A DNA stretch of 12,340 bases from Desulfovibrionaceae bacterium UBA3823 (GCA_002369295.1 DFDR01000103.1:1-12340), one strand, 5' to 3'; positions 1 to 6,865 are shown, counted from the stretch's first letter. Program-made: numbers and translations. The notes: a model not told the origin generated them from the sequence alone.

Positions 1-933
1 TACAGCATCGAGGCCATCCGCGGTGCCTACGAGCACGGCTGCACCTTCTTCGACACGGCTGAGGTGTACAGCCCCGGTCTTTCTGGCATTGGCCACAACG
101 AGCGCATCGTGGGCAAGGCCCTCAAGGGCTGCAGGAGCGGCGTCGTCCTCGCCACCAAGCTCTTCGTGGCAAGCGGCGAGCCCGAACGGGACGGCTCGCT
201 CAGGCGGACCCTGCGCAGGCACCTCGCCGATTCCCTGCGGCGCCTGGGGACGGACTGGGTGGACCTCTACTATCTCCACCGCGTGAATCCCGACATTCCG
301 GTCGAGGACGTGGCCTTCGAGATGGGCAGGCTTGCCGAAGAGGGCCTCATCCGCGGCTGGGGGCTCTCCGCCGTCTCCGGCGAAACGGCGGCCAGAGCCC
401 ATGCGGTCTATCCCCTCGCGGCAGTCCAGAACCTCTACAACATGTTCGAACGCGGCTGCGAGGAGGACGTCTTCCCCTTCTGCCTCGGGCACGGCATCGC
501 CGTCGTTGCCTTCTCGCCCGTGGCCAGCGGCCTGCTTTCCGGCAAGATCACGGCTGCAACGAAGTTCGAGGAAAAAGACGACGTCAGGAACTGGGTGCCG
601 CAGCTCGCCAGGGAGAACATCCAGGGCAACCAGCCCATGCTGGATGTCGTTGCCAGCTTCGCCAGGCGCAAGCAGGCGACCTGCGCCCAGATTGCCCTCG
701 CCTGGATGCTCTGCAAATACCCCAACGCCGTCCCCATCCCCGGCTCCAGAAACAAGGAGCGGATCAGGGAAAACCTGGAGGCCTGGAAGGTGCAGTTCAC
801 CCCGGAGGAGTTCAGGGAGCTCGAGGCCGCCCTTGCCGCCTGCACCGTGCACGGCCACAGGGGACACGTGGAAACGGCGGGCAGCGCGAAGCGGCTCGTC
901 GAAGAGCACGAAGCCAGGGCCGGACGGCGCTGA
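1..933 (+). CDS. Aldo/keto reductase, 5'-truncated by the window edge
   Basis: The reading frame is open from base 1, so the start codon lies upstream; 310 residues are visible. It is an NADPH-dependent aldo/keto reductase of the (beta/alpha)8-barrel type, reducing aldehydes, ketones or similar carbonyls. The catalytic tetrad is visible: Asp18 and Tyr23 in FFDTAEVY, Lys53 in LATK, and His93 in YYLHR (numbered from base 1). The C-terminal cofactor motif IPGSRNKERIRENLEA is also present. The missing N-terminus should be only the first strand, roughly 30-40 residues, or longer if it has a signal peptide. It is followed at 78 bp by the ABM-fold gene and then a flavin-reductase-fold gene on the same strand, which suggests a redox operon. 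The subfamily resembles general-stress type AKRs such as YhdN/YdhF. The substrate is unknown. Shadow frames on both strands inside this gene were ignored. Confidence 0.93.
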   Translation, partial: YSIEAIRGAYEHGCTFFDTAEVYSPGLSGIGHNERIVGKALKGCRSGVVLATKLFVASGEPERDGSLRRTLRRHLADSLRRLGTDWVDLYYLHRVNPDIPVEDVAFEMGRLAEEGLIRGWGLSAVSGETAARAHAVYPLAAVQNLYNMFERGCEEDVFPFCLGHGIAVVAFSPVASGLLSGKITAATKFEEKDDVRNWVPQLARENIQGNQPMLDVVASFARRKQATCAQIALAWMLCKYPNAVPIPGSRNKERIRENLEAWKVQFTPEEFRELEAALAACTVHGHRGHVETAGSAKRLVEEHEARAGRR

Positions 934-1011
934 GCGGACCAGGCATCAGCCCGGGACGCAGGCGGACCCCGAGCCGGTCCAGGCCCCGCCCCGGAACAGG
1001 GAGGACAGCAT

Positions 1012-1428
1012 ATGAACGGCATTGCCGCATTCCTGGGCGCCGCGCTGCTCTGCCTTGGCGCTGCGGCCCAGCCGGCGGGCGCGGAAGCGCCCCAGCCAGG
1101 CGCGGACCGGCGCATCGTGCGGCTTGCCCGCATCGAGGTGCACCCTCAGCATCTGCAGGAGTACAGAAGGCTGGCCGCCGAGGTGGGGCGCGCCTCCTTC
1201 CGCGAAGAGGAGGGCGTCCTCACCCTCTTCTCCGTCGCCGAAAAGAACCATCCCGAGCGCATCGTCATTCTTGAAATCTACAGGGACGAGGCGGCCTACC
1301 GGCGGCACGTCGCCTCCGCGCACTTTCAGCGGTACAAGCAGGGGACGCTCCACATGGTCAAGTCCCTGGAGCTCGTCGACTGCGACCCGCTGGTGCCGGA
1401 GATGCTGATCAAGCCCTTCCGGCCGTGA
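1012..1428 (+). CDS. Exported antibiotic biosynthesis monooxygenase (ABM)-domain protein
   Basis: A 138-residue protein. Residues 1 to about 24 form a Sec-type signal peptide: a short polar start, a hydrophobic AFLGAALLCLG core and an AGA cleavage site. The rest is one ABM/YgiN-like ferredoxin fold: a first strand VRLARIEVHP, a helix with LQEYRRLAAEV, then EEGVLTLFSV, IVILEIYRDEAAYRRH and SAHFQRYKQG. The H..S.HF..Y pattern is typical of the family. Family members are cofactor-free monooxygenases or quinol monooxygenases and usually dimerise; which activity applies here is not shown. The start is supported by a GGGAGG Shine-Dalgarno at 999-1004. It sits between the AKR gene and a flavin-reductase-fold gene, so a periplasmic quinone/quinol or reactive-carbonyl role is a reasonable inference. 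Confidence 0.85.
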   Translation: MNGIAAFLGAALLCLGAAAQPAGAEAPQPGADRRIVRLARIEVHPQHLQEYRRLAAEVGRASFREEEGVLTLFSVAEKNHPERIVILEIYRDEAAYRRHVASAHFQRYKQGTLHMVKSLELVDCDPLVPEMLIKPFRP

Positions 1429-1479
1429 CGCCAGCGTGCCTCTCCCCTCTCCCCACTCCCCTCACGAAAAGGAGCCTGC

Positions 1480-2079
1480 ATGAACCAGACCAGAAGAAAG
1501 ATGCTCAAGCTTGCCGGCCTTGCCCTGGCCGCCGGCGCCGTGCCGGGCCAGGCGCTGGCCGCGCCCGCGCCCCGGAAGATATCCCTCGAGGAGCTTGCCC
1601 GCGGCGTCGATGCCGTGGAGGGCCTGGCCAGGAACTGGTCGGCCGTGACGGCGCGCGGAAAGAGCGGCGAAGTCAACGCCATGACCGCCGGCTGGGGCGG
1701 TCTTGGCAACGCCTGGAAAAAGCCCGTCTGCACGGTCTACATCGGCCCCCACTACACGCGGAAGCTCATCGACGAGACGGGCCGCTTCTCCGTTGCCTAC
1801 TTCGACGGCGCCCACAAGCGGGAGCTGACCTGGCTTGGCACCCATACCGGCGCCGAGGAGCAGGACAAGATCGCCAAGGCCGGCCTGCACGTGGCGGATC
1901 TCGGCGGCTTTCCCGCCATCGCCGAAGGGCGCTACGCCTGCGTGTGCCGGGTGCTCCTCCGCCACGAGCTTTCGGCCAGGGACTTCGTCGATGCCTCCAT
2001 TCCCCGGGACATCTACGGCACCAGGGGATGGTCAGTGCTCTACTGCGCCGAAATCGAGTCTGCCTGGAAGCTCTTCTAG
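1480..2079 (+). CDS. Tat-exported flavin reductase-like (FMN-binding split barrel) protein
   Basis: A 199-residue protein that opens with a twin-arginine signal: TRRKMLK at residues 4-10, a hydrophobic stretch, and an ALA cleavage site at residue 27. Export in a folded state with bound cofactor is expected. The mature part matches the flavin-reductase-like domain: NWSAVTARGKSGEVNAMTAGWGG, then a strand PVCTVYIGPHYTRKLID and FSVAYFD, which in this family form the FMN pocket. Family members bind FMN and reduce flavin, or act as flavoprotein oxidoreductases. An AAGGAG at 1469-1474 supports the start. The gap of 51 bp from the ABM gene suggests cotranscription. Cysteines are present (C73 region, CVC near residue 148), but no metal-binding motif is evident. 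The physiological electron donor is not apparent. Confidence 0.87.
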   Translation: MNQTRRKMLKLAGLALAAGAVPGQALAAPAPRKISLEELARGVDAVEGLARNWSAVTARGKSGEVNAMTAGWGGLGNAWKKPVCTVYIGPHYTRKLIDETGRFSVAYFDGAHKRELTWLGTHTGAEEQDKIAKAGLHVADLGGFPAIAEGRYACVCRVLLRHELSARDFVDASIPRDIYGTRGWSVLYCAEIESAWKLF

Positions 2080-2370
2080 CCGCAGGCGCGCTTCCTCTTC
2101 TTCCTCTTCTTCCTCTCCCTCCTGGCAGGCCGTTTCCCGGGGGAGGCTGCGCTTGAGCAGGCATCCCTGCGCGGCCGTGGATGCCATGCAGGAACGGCGC
2201 CTTCAGCAGCAGGTGAAGCCACGCGCTGCCTGAACGCCCCAAGCTGCGATCCGGCGCCGTTTCCAAAGCCCCTGCCGCTAGCCCCCCCGCGTCGCGGTCG
2301 CGCCCAGCCGGCGGGTCGGCGCGCCTCGATGCCTGGGCGATGGACAGGGAAGGGGCAGGAGGAAAGCGCT
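2080..2370. other. GC-rich intergenic stretch with a pyrimidine repeat
   Basis: No convincing gene is seen. From about 2091 to 2122 the plus strand is a pure pyrimidine tract built from CTTCCT/CTTCTTC repeats, directly after the stop codon of the flavin-reductase-fold gene. The open frames crossing this stretch are R/P/S-rich and look like GC-driven artefacts. No clear hairpin plus T-run terminator for the upstream operon is visible. Confidence 0.5.
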
Positions 2371-2467
2371 GCAGTAAAATCTTTTTTAAAATCAATAAAT
2401 TAGAAGTCTATTGCACCATGTTTGCACCACGAAGCGGTGTACACGATTGCGACGTGCACCTAGCTCA

Positions 2468-2496
2468 GCCCTTCCTCTCCGGCAGGGCGTTTTTTT
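2468..2496 (+). terminator. Short intrinsic terminator
   Basis: GCCCT (2468-2472) pairs with AGGGC (2484-2488) across an 11-nt loop, followed by G and seven T residues (2490-2496). The stem is only 5 bp but the T-run is strong. It follows an AT-rich patch (2375-2420) with TTGCACCA repeated at 2411 and 2422, so it could end a short untranslated RNA or a transcript from further upstream. No gene is seen immediately before it. Confidence 0.5.
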
Positions 2497-2517
2497 CGCC
2501 ACGGTCTAAGCCTCAGC

Positions 2518-2546
2518 GTGACCTTCAAAATGACCGTTGCTATAAG
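2518..2546 (+). promoter_or_regulatory. Candidate sigma70 promoter for the 2565/2637 gene
   Basis: The -10 element is TATAAG at 2541-2546 (one mismatch to consensus), with an upstream TGC giving an extended -10. A TGAC core in GTGACC at 2518-2523 lies 17 bp upstream as a partial -35. The predicted transcription start near 2553 falls just before the GGAGGT at 2555-2560. It comes directly after the terminator at 2468-2496, so it would begin a new transcription unit. Confidence 0.55.
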
Positions 2547-2636
2547 AGCTCGCCGGAGGTAGCCATGAAAGCCAGCCTGATGCGCATTGGGCGCGTCGTG
2601 GGCCGAGCGCTGGCAATGTCTGGCAGGAGGGAACGT

Positions 2637-2822
2637 ATGAACGGCAGCTGCGTAGCCACCATTGATCTGGTGCGACAGGCAAACCGTGCCTTGATCGAGG
2701 GGAAGAAGTTTGCCCCCCACATCGAGGAAGCGGCTTCCAAGCTCCCCCGCCTCACGCCAGAAGAAATCAATGCAGCATGGAAGAAGGCGAATGGAAAGGC
2801 AACGAGAAACGTCAAGGTATAG
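2637..2822 (+). CDS. Small hypothetical protein (61 aa; possible 85-aa form from 2565)
   Basis: Not recognised. The protein is small, hydrophilic and probably helical: a segment IDLVRQANRALIEGKKF, then IEEAASKLPRLTPEEINAAW and a basic tail. There is no signal peptide or membrane segment. Two in-frame starts each have a strong ribosome-binding site: ATG 2637 with AGGAGG at 2625-2630 (6-nt spacing) and ATG 2565 with GGAGGT at 2555-2560 (4-nt spacing). The extension from 2565 adds a basic 24-residue segment. I prefer 2637 for spacing, but the promoter at 2518-2546 would serve both. It overlaps the next gene (start 2791) by 32 bp in another frame, so translational coupling is likely. It belongs to an AT-richer islet that probably arrived by transfer. 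Confidence 0.5.
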   Translation: MNGSCVATIDLVRQANRALIEGKKFAPHIEEAASKLPRLTPEEINAAWKKANGKATRNVKV

Positions 2823-3099
2823 CTTTGTCTACAACGCGCTCGTTGAAGAGGAGGATGACTTTGTAGGTCTTGTCGCTTATAGTATTTATAAAAAAGAAAA
2901 AATATTGTATGTAAGACGTTTTGAAGAAAAGAACAAAAGACCGCCAACGCCAGAAGAATTACAAGAATTTCATGCTCAAGCGCATGACCGCATAGACCAA
3001 TACAAGGATCTAGCTATCACGCGTGTAGCGAACTTTTATGATACAGTTTATAAAAGTCAATACGAAAATATTGAAGCTGAATATAGAAAAAATTTATAG
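2791..3099 (+). CDS. Small hypothetical protein, cytoplasmic part of a frameshifted tail-anchored protein
   Basis: In the zero frame this encodes 102 residues ending at a TAG at 3097-3099. After a short basic start it reads SRYSFVYNALVEEEDDFVGLVAY..., a motif KNKRPPTPEELQEFHAQA and a helical region up to EAEYRKNL. The base composition is clearly more AT-rich than the flanks. The -1 frame, open only from 3087, continues as a sensible C-terminus with one membrane helix, so the intact product would be about 165 residues (2791-3287). I chose ATG 2791 because it lies just before the conserved-looking part; in-frame ATGs at 2710 and 2770 lie inside the preceding gene, and the ribosome-binding site at 2784-2787 (AAGG) is weak. 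The general architecture, a soluble helical domain plus a C-terminal membrane anchor, resembles small proteins I associate with phage or integrative elements, but no family name can be given. Confidence 0.6.
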   Translation: MERQRETSRYSFVYNALVEEEDDFVGLVAYSIYKKEKILYVRRFEEKNKRPPTPEELQEFHAQAHDRIDQYKDLAITRVANFYDTVYKSQYENIEAEYRKNL

Positions 3100-3287
3100 A
3101 GAAAGTAGAGAACCTCAGGCCTCACTGGCTTGCTGGAATATGCCAGAGCATAATCGGCTCTTTCTTGTATACCATTCTCATAGGCGTGATAGTGGTTCTA
3201 CTGCTTTACTCTCAGCTTGGTCTTGGGTGGGTTGTCAAAAAGGCGATAGACAGCCAGCCTGTAATAGAGATGCCTGAGGGCAAGTAG
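3087..3287 (+). pseudogene. C-terminal membrane-anchor segment of the 2791 gene, in the -1 frame
   Basis: The -1 frame relative to the 2791 gene has a stop at 3084-3086, then runs open to TAG 3285-3287. It encodes KKFIEKVENLRPHWLAG followed by a strongly hydrophobic segment (SIIGSFLYTILIGVIVVLLL) and a short tail ending IEMPEGK. There is no start codon of its own. The switch must occur between 3087 and 3096, which holds an A6 run (3087-3092). Restoring one A there fuses both parts into a single reading frame. It is therefore a one-base deletion (natural or sequencing) or a programmed -1 frameshift on A-AAA-AAT (3087-3093). The fusion would place the soluble domain on the cytoplasmic face of the inner membrane. 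Confidence 0.6.
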
Positions 3288-3600
3288 CCACGTTGCCTGC
3301 TCCATCCATTGCCGGAGGGACGTTCCGCAGGCGCGCAAGGACGTAGCCGGACCAGTGCCGGCAGCCGCGCGAAGCCGATGCCGTGCGCTGCCGGAGAGAC
3401 GCCTGCCTTGGGATGGCGCGCAAGACGGGACGAACAGCCAGCACGCCGCGCCTCTGCGCTCGAAGCTTCCAGAGGCCGGTTCGGCCTGCATGCAGGACAA
3501 GGCAGTCATGCCTGGCAGCGCCGCGGGGATGGCATGCCAGCAGGCAGGCGCACGCTTCCCTAAGATTGCAAAAACCGTCTTCGCCATGTAGCATGCCTTG
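3288..3600. other. GC-rich intergenic stretch, no gene seen
   Basis: Between the frameshifted membrane protein and the DUF296 gene the DNA returns to high GC. Several overlapping open frames occur on both strands, all low-complexity R/A/P/C-rich, so none is annotated. A perfect 12-bp palindrome CCTGCATGCAGG lies at 3485-3496. An inverted pair CTGGCA/TGCCAG lies between about 3512 and 3540. A weak promoter-like pair, TTGCAA at 3566-3571 and TAGCAT at 3589-3594 (17-bp spacing), could drive the next gene. Confidence 0.4.
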
Positions 3601-3615
3601 AGGAGTCAGTCATGC

Positions 3616-3629
3616 AATGTTGCAACATT
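3616..3629. promoter_or_regulatory. Perfect 14-bp palindrome upstream of the DUF296 gene, candidate operator
   Basis: AATGTTGCAACATT is exactly self-complementary and ends 16 bp before the chosen start codon of the PPC/DUF296 gene. It lies downstream of the weak promoter-like pair at 3566-3594, where a bound dimeric regulator would block transcription. The regulator is unknown. Confidence 0.45.
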
Positions 3630-3645
3630 AATAATGGAGAAAACT

Positions 3646-4083
3646 ATGGAGTATAGAAAATTTGGCGAGACGATGTATATTCGAATGGACAGAGACGATG
3701 AAATTATTGGATGCATCTTGGATGTCTGCAGGAAGGAACACATTCAATCTGCTGTCTTCAGCGGGATCGGCGGTTGCAGCGAGGCGCAGATTCAGACCTA
3801 TGTACCCGAAGCCGGAACGTTTGAAACGCAGACCATCCGGGGCATGCTGGAACTTGTTTCCCTGAACGGAAACATCGTCTCCGACGACAGCAATGAACTC
3901 TACCATCATACCCACGCCTTGTTCTCCTATAAAAATGGCGATCAGCACTGCATTGTAGCAGGACATATGAAATCAATTTCAGTTTTATATACGGCGGAAA
4001 TTGAACTACGGCCAGTTGTCGGCGGCGTCATTCGACGGCAGCACGATCCTGAGACCGGCACTGGGTTCTGGCGATTCCACTAG
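3646..4083 (+). CDS. PPC/DUF296-domain protein (PD1-like, putative DNA-binding)
   Basis: A 145-residue protein that is almost entirely one PPC (plants and prokaryotes conserved, DUF296) domain. Visible hallmarks are IQSAVFSGIGGCSEAQI near the N-terminus, RGMLELVSLNGNI in the middle, the HHTHALFS strand, then AGHMKSISVLYTAEIEL. Bacterial members form trimers and often coordinate a metal through the histidines (HxH and the GH). A regulatory or nucleic-acid-binding role is proposed for the family from its plant AT-hook relatives, but the bacterial function is not settled. The start at 3646 is preferred because GGAGA at 3636-3640 lies 5 nt upstream; ATG 3634 is in frame but overlaps that site. 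GC content is well below the flanking DNA. It stands alone, with a palindrome upstream and no clear terminator downstream. Confidence 0.85.
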   Translation: MEYRKFGETMYIRMDRDDEIIGCILDVCRKEHIQSAVFSGIGGCSEAQIQTYVPEAGTFETQTIRGMLELVSLNGNIVSDDSNELYHHTHALFSYKNGDQHCIVAGHMKSISVLYTAEIELRPVVGGVIRRQHDPETGTGFWRFH

Positions 4084-4350
4084 CCAGGCCGGTCCGCCGG
4101 GCGGGAAGGGCGCAGCCGAAGACCAGTGAAGGGCGGACGCCTCGCAGGCGAACCGGCTTCCCGCAGCGGGGCAGGGGGCCGGGCAAGCCGGCCTTCAAGC
4201 GCTGCTTCAGCTGCGTCAATGACGTCAGGCGGGCACGGCTGCCCTGCGTCCGGCGCTTTTCGGGCACGTCTGGCAGCCCCTGGCTGTCGTGGCTGTCGTG
4301 AATGCCGCCTTCGGCAGACACGCCGGTGCTCCTGACGACGCCGGCCAGCC

Positions 4351-4515
4351 GAGCCTGCGGAAGCGCTCGCCCCAGCCCTCTTCCCAGCCTTCGGTCCAGC
4401 CCTCATCGTAGCCCTCGCCCCAGCCCTCGCCGCCATCGACGGCCTTGACGGCGCCGCCCCTGGCCGAGGGGCTCGCGCCGGCGGAGGAAGGCAGGCAGGG
4501 AGACCTCGCGGAAGG
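4351..4515 (-). pseudogene. Remnant of a gene encoding tandem xEG(W/Y) repeats
   Basis: Read on the minus strand, 4431 down to 4360 encodes six consecutive tetrapeptides: GEGW, GEGY, DEGW, TEGW, EEGW, GERF. They use different codons for Glu (GAG, GAA) and vary at the first and aromatic positions while keeping E-G-aromatic, so selection once acted on protein. The frame has no start codon between the upstream stop (TAG at 4518-4516) and the repeat. Plausible protein-like continuations lie in other frames upstream (AFREVSLPAFLRRREPLGQG) and downstream (GGIHDSHDSQGLPDVPEK). A frameshift-broken gene is the simplest reading. The original family is not recognised; a C-terminal EEG-type tail as in Rpn-family nucleases is one possibility. 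Confidence 0.3.
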
Positions 4516-5071
4516 CTATGCCGGCAGGCGAGCGGGGCGTGCAGCAGTCCAGCATGGTCGTGGGCTGGCCTGCGCGAGCGCAGGAGGAGACGGGCTGGCG
4601 GAGCCGACGCGGTCGGCATGGCGGAGCCACTGGGCGATGGCATCGGCGTCTCCGATCCCTTCCGTGCATCCGCTCGCGGCATGACGGCTGGCTGGGCTCA
4701 AGGGCCGGACATGCCGTGCCGTGGAGGCGTGGCTTCAGCCTTGCCGCCGGCCTTCCGGCTTCAGGAGAGGCCTTGGAGCTTGCCCCGTGCCTGGCGTCGG
4801 CATAGCTTGCGGCCGTGGGTGGCGCCTCCGCCTTCTTCGTTGGTGGCCATCACCGCCCAGGCAACCCTCGCGCAGGCGGCGCCGGAGGGCGTCCTTCACC
4901 TTTGCCGTCGAGGCCAAAGACAGCGCCGGCATGCTCGCCCAGGGCGGGCAGGCGCGCATTGCCGCCGGCAAGGCGAAGTTCGGCGCCAGGGCCAGGGATC
5001 GTCTGGCCAGGCAAGCCCGCCCTTGCGGCAGGGCAGGCTTGCGGGCTACAAGCCATGAGGGCGCCGACCTG

Positions 5072-5153
5072 CGGCAAGCCCGGGGCGGCAAGCCCAGGGC
5101 GGCAAGCTTTCAGATTGGCATTCCAGGCCTGCCGGCAGGCTCGGGCGGCAAGC
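5072..5153. repeat. Short direct repeats CGGCAAGC with 14-bp period
   Basis: CGGCAAGC occurs at 5072-5079, 5086-5093 and 5100-5107, exactly 14 bp apart, with a fourth copy at 5146-5153. The first two spacers are near-identical (CCGGGG, CCAGGG). It lies about 100-180 bp upstream of pgk. It may be a replication-slippage product or a set of binding sites. Confidence 0.5.
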
Positions 5154-5250
5154 GTTCAAGACGCCGCAGGCGGCATTCCGCCACTGTGCGCAGCAGCCGG
5201 CAGAGCGTACAGGCAGCTTTTTCCTGTCCCCTCATACAAGGAGAAAAACT

Positions 5251-6423
5251 ATGGCCATCAAATCGATGAAAGATCTGGACCTCGGCGGCAAGACCGTTGT
5301 TGTCCGCGAAGATCTGAACGTCCCGATGAAGGACGGCAAGATATCCAACGACAAGCGCATCAGGGCCGCCCTGCCGACCCTGAAGCTGGCGCTTGAGAAA
5401 GGCGCCGGCGTTGTCGTGCTCTCCCACCTTGGCCGTCCCACGGAGGGCGAATATGCCGAGGAGTTCTCGCTCAAGCCTGTTGCCGCGCGCCTGGGCCAGG
5501 AACTCGGCCTTGACGTCAAGCTGGCCAAAACCTTCGAGGAAGCCAAGGTCAAGCCCGGCGAAGTCTGCGTGCTTGAGAACGTGCGCTTCAACAAGGGAGA
5601 GAAAAAGAACAATCCTGAACTTGCCGCCAAGTACGCGGCGCTCGGCGACGTCTACGTCATGGATGCCTTTGCCACGGCCCACCGCGCCCAGGCCTCCACG
5701 GAAGGGGCCATCCGCTGCGCCAGGGAAGCCTGCGCCGGCCTTCTGCTGCAGGCGGAACTCGATGCGTTCGCCAAGGTGCTGGACGCGCCCAAGCGTCCGC
5801 TGGTTGCCATCATCGGCGGCTCCAAGGTGTCGACGAAGCTGGAACTGCTCAACAATCTGCTGGAGCGCGTGGACGCGCTCATCGTTGGCGGCGGCATTGC
5901 CAACACCTTCCTGGCCGCCACGGGCAAGAACGTGGGCGCCTCGCTGTACGAGCCTGATCTCGTCGAGGCTTCCAAGGAGATCCTTGCCAAGGCCAAAAAG
6001 CTTGGGCGCGAAATGCCGCTTCCCCTCGACGTCGTCGTGGCTGAAAAGCTGGCTCCTGGACAGGACGCCGCTACCTGCGACGTGGACAATGTGCCTGCTG
6101 GCAAGATGATTTTGGACGTAGGCCCCAAGACGGTGGCTGCCTATGAAAAGGTGCTGGCCAGTGCCGCCACGGTTGTGTGGAATGGCCCCGTCGGCGCTTT
6201 TGAGATAGATCCTTTCGGTGCTGGCACGAGACACATTGGCGAAGCTCTTGCGGCGCAAAAAGACAAATCCTTTGTCATCGTCGGCGGTGGCGATTCGGTC
6301 TCTGCTGTTGAGAGCTACGGACTGGCCTCGAAGATGGGATATATTTCAACTGGCGGCGGTGCATTCCTGGAACTGTTCGAAGGAAAAGTTCTTCCTGCAT
6401 TGGCTGCATTAGAAAGCAAATAA
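5251..6423 (+). CDS. pgk: Phosphoglycerate kinase
   Basis: A 390-residue cytosolic enzyme (E. coli 387) interconverting 1,3-bisphosphoglycerate + ADP and 3-phosphoglycerate + ATP in glycolysis and gluconeogenesis. Substrate-binding residues are in the N-domain: Arg19/Asp21/Asn23 in REDLNVP, His59 and Arg62 in LSHLGRP, and LENVRFN. The nucleotide-side C-domain shows GGSKVSTK (189-196), GGGIANTF (213-220), [14 protein letters not shown] (345-349) and STGGGAFLE. All expected motifs are present. The start is supported by AAGGAG at 5238-5243. The sequence is closest in style to beta/gammaproteobacterial enzymes ([22 protein letters not shown]). It is not next to gap, fba or pyk, so it is a monocistronic-looking unit. 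REDLNVP has Glu where Val or Ala is usual. A long antisense open frame over this gene is an artefact. Confidence 0.98.
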   Translation: MAIKSMKDLDLGGKTVVVREDLNVPMKDGKISNDKRIRAALPTLKLALEKGAGVVVLSHLGRPTEGEYAEEFSLKPVAARLGQELGLDVKLAKTFEEAKVKPGEVCVLENVRFNKGEKKNNPELAAKYAALGDVYVMDAFATAHRAQASTEGAIRCAREACAGLLLQAELDAFAKVLDAPKRPLVAIIGGSKVSTKLELLNNLLERVDALIVGGGIANTFLAATGKNVGASLYEPDLVEASKEILAKAKKLGREMPLPLDVVVAEKLAPGQDAATCDVDNVPAGKMILDVGPKTVAAYEKVLASAATVVWNGPVGAFEIDPFGAGTRHIGEALAAQKDKSFVIVGGGDSVSAVESYGLASKMGYISTGGGAFLELFEGKVLPALAALESK

Positions 6424-6505
6424 CGAAAAAATTCAAATAAAATCAAGTTTAATACATAATATTTCATTCTCTACAATATTGCCGTCTGTGTGCTTTTTGC
6501 GCATA

Positions 6506-6577
6506 ATATCGATTTAGTTTGCATGTGGATATCAAAACAGTTTTGTTGCTGATATCTATGCATAGTATATCGATATT
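6506..6577. promoter_or_regulatory. AT-rich cluster of GATATC-type palindromes downstream of pgk
   Basis: Within about 70 bp there are ATATCGAT (6507-6514 area), GATATC at 6528-6533, CAAAAC-A-GTTTTG at 6533-6545, GATATC at 6551-6556, CTATGCATAG at 6556-6565 (inside a longer arm pair GATAT/ATATC, 6551-6571) and ATATCGATAT at 6567-6576. A weak promoter-like pair is TTGTTG 6543-6548 with TATATC 6566-6571. The surroundings are strikingly AT-rich for this genome. No T-run follows the hairpins, so this is a poor intrinsic terminator for pgk. A multi-site operator is possible. Confidence 0.35.
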
Positions 6578-6858
6578 ATTGTCAAGGAGTGCGCAGGCGG
6601 CATGTTTTTTGTTCAAGCTGCGCGGAGCTGAAGACAGCACTCGAACATCGCGCACGGGGCAGGCCCCCAAGCTCTCCTGGCTTCGGAAGGCCGGCAAGAA
6701 GGCTGACACAAGGCCGGCGCCAAGCCTTGACGGCGTCGCAGGGTCCAGCGTCTGGCTCCTGTGCGGAATTGGCCTTGCGCGTCTGCACGCGGGCATGGCG
6801 CACGTGAAGGGCACGAAGGCAGGGTGCCGATCACCTTCTGCCAGCCGCGCAGCCGCGC
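6578..6858. other. GC-rich intergenic stretch, nothing convincing
   Basis: After an AAGGAG at 6584-6589, an ATG at 6601 opens only a nine-residue frame. A frame from TTG 6519 begins like a signal peptide but lacks a ribosome-binding site and degenerates into low-complexity sequence. I see no gene, RNA or terminator here. Confidence 0.35.
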
Positions 6859-6865
6859 TTGCAAA

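Larger units (their letters stand above)
4084..5237. other. 1.15-kb GC-rich region without an intact gene
   Basis: Long frames exist on both strands, the longest 200 codons on the minus strand from 4682 to 4080, but they are R/A/G/P-rich, overlap one another and lack Shine-Dalgarno sites. They look like products of high GC. The exceptions are a repeat-bearing minus-strand stretch around 4351-4440 and a natural-looking minus-strand segment about 4200-4330, which may be remains of one decayed gene. A 9-bp tandem repeat (TGGCTGTCG twice) lies at about 4282-4299, and CGGCAAGC repeats at 5072-5153. No promoter for pgk could be picked out. Confidence 0.45.

Noticed and set aside
2340..2564. N-terminal extension of the small 2637 gene back to 2340
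   Set aside because: It would run through the terminator at 2468-2496 and the promoter at 2518-2546; the later starts have strong ribosome-binding sites.
4080..4682. 200-codon minus-strand frame after the DUF296 gene
   Set aside because: Low-complexity R/A/P/S sequence with no family features, and it runs out of frame with the more protein-like xEG(W/Y) segment.
5209..5227. Hairpin ACAGG/CCTGT just upstream of pgk as a terminator
   Set aside because: The T-run is in the loop, not after the stem, so it does not fit an intrinsic terminator.
4084..5237. CRISPR array or tRNA genes in the large gaps
   Set aside because: The repeats seen are short (8-14 bp), irregular and without unique spacers of constant length; no cloverleaf with a TTC-containing T-arm was found.
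5110..6258. Long minus-strand open frame (382 codons) opposite pgk
   Set aside because: It is antisense to a complete, motif-perfect phosphoglycerate kinase; such mirror frames are common over GC-rich genes.
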